This document shows, in pieces, positions 62,208 through 64,000 of a stretch of DNA of 64,000 nucleotides; the stretch's first letter is position 1; each line of letters starts with the position of its first letter. Source of the DNA: Arthrobacter agilis (lineage in GTDB: Bacteria; Actinomycetota; Actinomycetes; Actinomycetales; Micrococcaceae); contig NZ_NFSC01000023.1 of assembly GCF_002157505.1 (NCBI RefSeq), positions 1 to 64,000 on the forward strand. The letters are read 5' to 3'. The notes beneath the pieces are model-generated. The model did no database searches. It saw only the letters and a program-made list of their open reading frames with translations, and was not told where the DNA came from. Both the position numbers and the translations under genes were made by a program.

Positions 62208-63536
62208 ATGAGTGACGGGCCCCAGGTGAGGGAGACCGCGGAACGGACGGCCGCGGTCTCCTTCAGTGAACTCAATGCACGTCGGCTTGGCCCCATCCGG
62301 CGGTTCTTCCGCAGGCATCCGCGGGCCATGGACGCCGTCGTCATCCTCGCGTTCCTCATCGCAGCCTTCCCCAACGCGCTGATGATGATCATCGAGCGCG
62401 GCAACTGGCTGGCCCTGCCCGCCGTGGGCCTGGCTGCCGGAGCACTGGCGTTCCGTCGTGACCGGCCACTGCTCGTCCTGGCCTTCCTCGCACTCCTGGA
62501 TCCACCAGCCAGCTTCCTCACGGAGGGCGCGGGCAGCGTCGGGGTCGGGACGATGATCGCCCTGTACACGGTTGCCGCGACCTACCCGCTGAGGAAGACC
62601 CTGATCGCAGCCGCCGCAGCCATTGTGTTGTCCGTCGGAGCGCTCTTCCTCATCCCGCCCGCGATGTTCGCCGAAGCCCCCGGGGTGGTCTGGCTCCTCA
62701 GTGGCTTCGTCGTCATGTTCCTCGCCGTGGCGGTGGGCGTCGGGGTCACGGTGCGGCGCGACCGCGAACACGAGAGCGAGTTGCGTGAGTGGGCGGCGCG
62801 GAACGCCGAGCTCGCATCGGCGGGGGAGCGGAACCGCATCGCACGCGAGATGCACGACGTCGTCGCACACTCGCTCACGGTGATGGTCGCCCTCTCGGAC
62901 GGCGCCGCCGTCGTGATGAAGCGGGACCCGGACCGCGCCGTCGCGGTGCTCCGTGAATTGTCGGGCGCCGGACGCACCGCCATCGCCGACATGCGGCGCG
63001 TCCTCGGGGTACTTCGCGCGGAGGCCGGCACGGACTCGCTCGAACCCCTGCCGGCGTCGAGTTCGTTGGCGCAGCTCCTCGACGGCTTCCGCGCCGCGGG
63101 CCTGCCGTTGCGGGTAACCACCAGTGGGCCACGACTGCCCGACGATCCCGCTTTCCAGCTCACCGTGTACCGGATTCTGCAGGAGTCACTGACGAACGTC
63201 CTGCGGTACGGCAAGGGGGTTACGCTGGTCGACATCTCGATCATCAGGACGGGTGACTGCGTGTCCCTGCGCGTCGCCGACGACGGCCGGGGCGCCATGG
63301 GCCCGGTGGTATCGCTCGGATCGGGGCAGGGCATCGCGGGCATGCGCGAGCGCGCCGCCATCTACTCGGGCTCGGTCGAATGCGGCAGCCGTCCCTCGGG
63401 CGGCTGGACAGTGGACGTGCAACTGACAGTGCCCGACGCCTACGGCGGAGCGGGCAACCAACGGGGGAAGGACAAACATGACCATGCACAGCATGTTGGG
63501 CACGCCGGGCACGCCCATCAGGGTCCTGCTCGCTGA
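62208..63536 (+). CDS. NarL-type sensor histidine kinase
   Basis: A 442-residue kinase with four or five N-terminal membrane segments (about residues 40-185), a HisKA_3 helix with phospho-His in AREMHDVVAHSLTVMVALSD, and a HATPase domain with FQLTVYRILQESLTNVLRYG and RVADDGRG. The ATG at 62208 was chosen; a GTG at 62205 adds one residue. It overlaps the response regulator gene by 59 bp; the overlap codes for a histidine-rich C-terminal tail (HDHAQHVGHAGHAH). It is next to two exporters, so it may sense the exported compound or envelope stress. Confidence 0.9.
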   Translation: MSDGPQVRETAERTAAVSFSELNARRLGPIRRFFRRHPRAMDAVVILAFLIAAFPNALMMIIERGNWLALPAVGLAAGALAFRRDRPLLVLAFLALLDPPASFLTEGAGSVGVGTMIALYTVAATYPLRKTLIAAAAAIVLSVGALFLIPPAMFAEAPGVVWLLSGFVVMFLAVAVGVGVTVRRDREHESELREWAARNAELASAGERNRIAREMHDVVAHSLTVMVALSDGAAVVMKRDPDRAVAVLRELSGAGRTAIADMRRVLGVLRAEAGTDSLEPLPASSSLAQLLDGFRAAGLPLRVTTSGPRLPDDPAFQLTVYRILQESLTNVLRYGKGVTLVDISIIRTGDCVSLRVADDGRGAMGPVVSLGSGQGIAGMRERAAIYSGSVECGSRPSGGWTVDVQLTVPDAYGGAGNQRGKDKHDHAQHVGHAGHAHQGPAR

Positions 63537-64000
63537 CGACCAACCACTGCTGAGGATGGGCTTCCGGCTCATCCTCGAGGGCGAGCCGGACCTGGTGATC
63601 GCCGGGGAGGCCTCCACGGGAAGTGAGGCCGTCCGCCTTGCCGCGGAACTGTCACCCGACGTCGTGCTGATGGATGTGCGGATGCCGCAGGGCGACGGTA
63701 TCGAGGCCACACGCCACATCACAGCGTCGGGTTCGCCTGTGCGCATCATCATCCTGACCACCTTCGATCTCGACGAATACGCGTTCGCAGGGCTGCAGGC
63801 GGGCGCGTCGGCGTTCCTGCTGAAGGACGTGGCGCCCGAGGACCTGGTGCACGCGGTGCGGGTCGTTGCCAGCGGTGATGCCGTCGTCGCCCCGCGCGTC
63901 ACCCAGCGGCTGCTGGAGACCTACGTCCGGTCGCTTCCGCCGGCGCACGCAGCGACGGTGCCGGACAGGCGGCTGGCCGGGCTGACCCCGAGGGAGCGCG
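63478..64000 (+). CDS. NarL/LuxR-family response regulator, 3'-truncated by the window edge
   Basis: 174 codons are visible before the window ends. The receiver domain (about residues 13-130) shows LLADDQPLLRMGF, phospho-Asp in VVLMDVRMPQGDG, and the conserved Lys in LLKDVAPEDL. The beginning of the LuxR helix-turn-helix, LTPRER, is the last segment seen. ATG at 63478 has GGGGGAAGGA upstream. It begins inside the kinase gene, so the two are translationally coupled. Confidence 0.92.
   Translation, partial: MTMHSMLGTPGTPIRVLLADDQPLLRMGFRLILEGEPDLVIAGEASTGSEAVRLAAELSPDVVLMDVRMPQGDGIEATRHITASGSPVRIIILTTFDLDEYAFAGLQAGASAFLLKDVAPEDLVHAVRVVASGDAVVAPRVTQRLLETYVRSLPPAHAATVPDRRLAGLTPRER

Overview
The window is high-GC DNA with dense, short-spaced operons, many GTG starts and actinobacterial marker families (a DUF4193 protein, a GAF-ANTAR regulator, DrrAB-type exporters, a beta-ketoadipate operon of actinobacterial layout). 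It fits a soil or plant-associated actinobacterium, most likely an Arthrobacter-like member of the Micrococcaceae. That assignment is inferred from gene content and style, not from a marker-gene comparison.

Region 1 (1-26.5 kb) reads as one catabolic island. On the plus strand it has the tail of an oligopeptide-type ABC transporter ATPase, two GH78 alpha-L-rhamnosidases, a nucleoside hydrolase, a GH43 glycosidase, four esterase-type hydrolases, a fumarylacetoacetate-hydrolase-family protein, an aromatic-ring FAD monooxygenase and a DUF3500 protein. On the minus strand lies a long operon pobA-pcaHGBDCFIJ ending in a bicupin quercetin 2,3-dioxygenase. An IclR regulator is divergent from the second rhamnosidase. 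Three near-identical 17-bp operator-like palindromes precede the rhamnosidase operon, the esterase/FAH/monooxygenase operon and pobA; a weaker fourth precedes the quercetinase. The simplest reading is deglycosylation and ring opening of plant flavonol glycosides (quercitrin/rutin and kaempferol types). The B ring (protocatechuate or 4-hydroxybenzoate) would enter the beta-ketoadipate pathway, and the A ring (a phloroglucinol carboxylate) would be handled by the monooxygenase/DUF3500/FAH genes.

Region 2 (26.7-31.4 kb) starts with an OmpR-type response regulator that overlaps tail to tail with an Hpt-like protein lacking its phospho-histidine. A gene-poor stretch follows, holding a MarR-like fragment, other ORF debris, a universal stress protein and a decayed Phd/RelE toxin-antitoxin pair.

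Region 3 (31.5-48.6 kb) is mostly housekeeping: DUF4193, an SMP-30 lactonase, an LLM flavoprotein, a peroxiredoxin-like protein, a secreted SGNH hydrolase, then a tandem glycine riboswitch controlling gcvP-gcvT-sdaA-MTHFR (no gcvH). After these come ANTAR and MarR regulators, an alpha/beta hydrolase, a second OmpR regulator paralogous to the one in region 2, an ABC-F ATPase, a DnaA-box palindrome and a membrane-anchored protein.

Region 4 (48.6-57 kb) is a seven-gene minus-strand nitrogen operon, glnT-glxB-glxC-glxD-solA-like oxidase-M20 amidohydrolase-XRE/cupin regulator, divergent from a HutD-like gene. It resembles an N-methylglutamate or methylamine/sarcosine nitrogen-salvage system.

Region 5 (57-64 kb) has an MFS transporter, two consecutive DrrAB-type ABC exporters and a NarL-type histidine kinase/response regulator pair, the last gene cut by the window edge. 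No rRNA, tRNA, CRISPR array or intact insertion sequence was seen.
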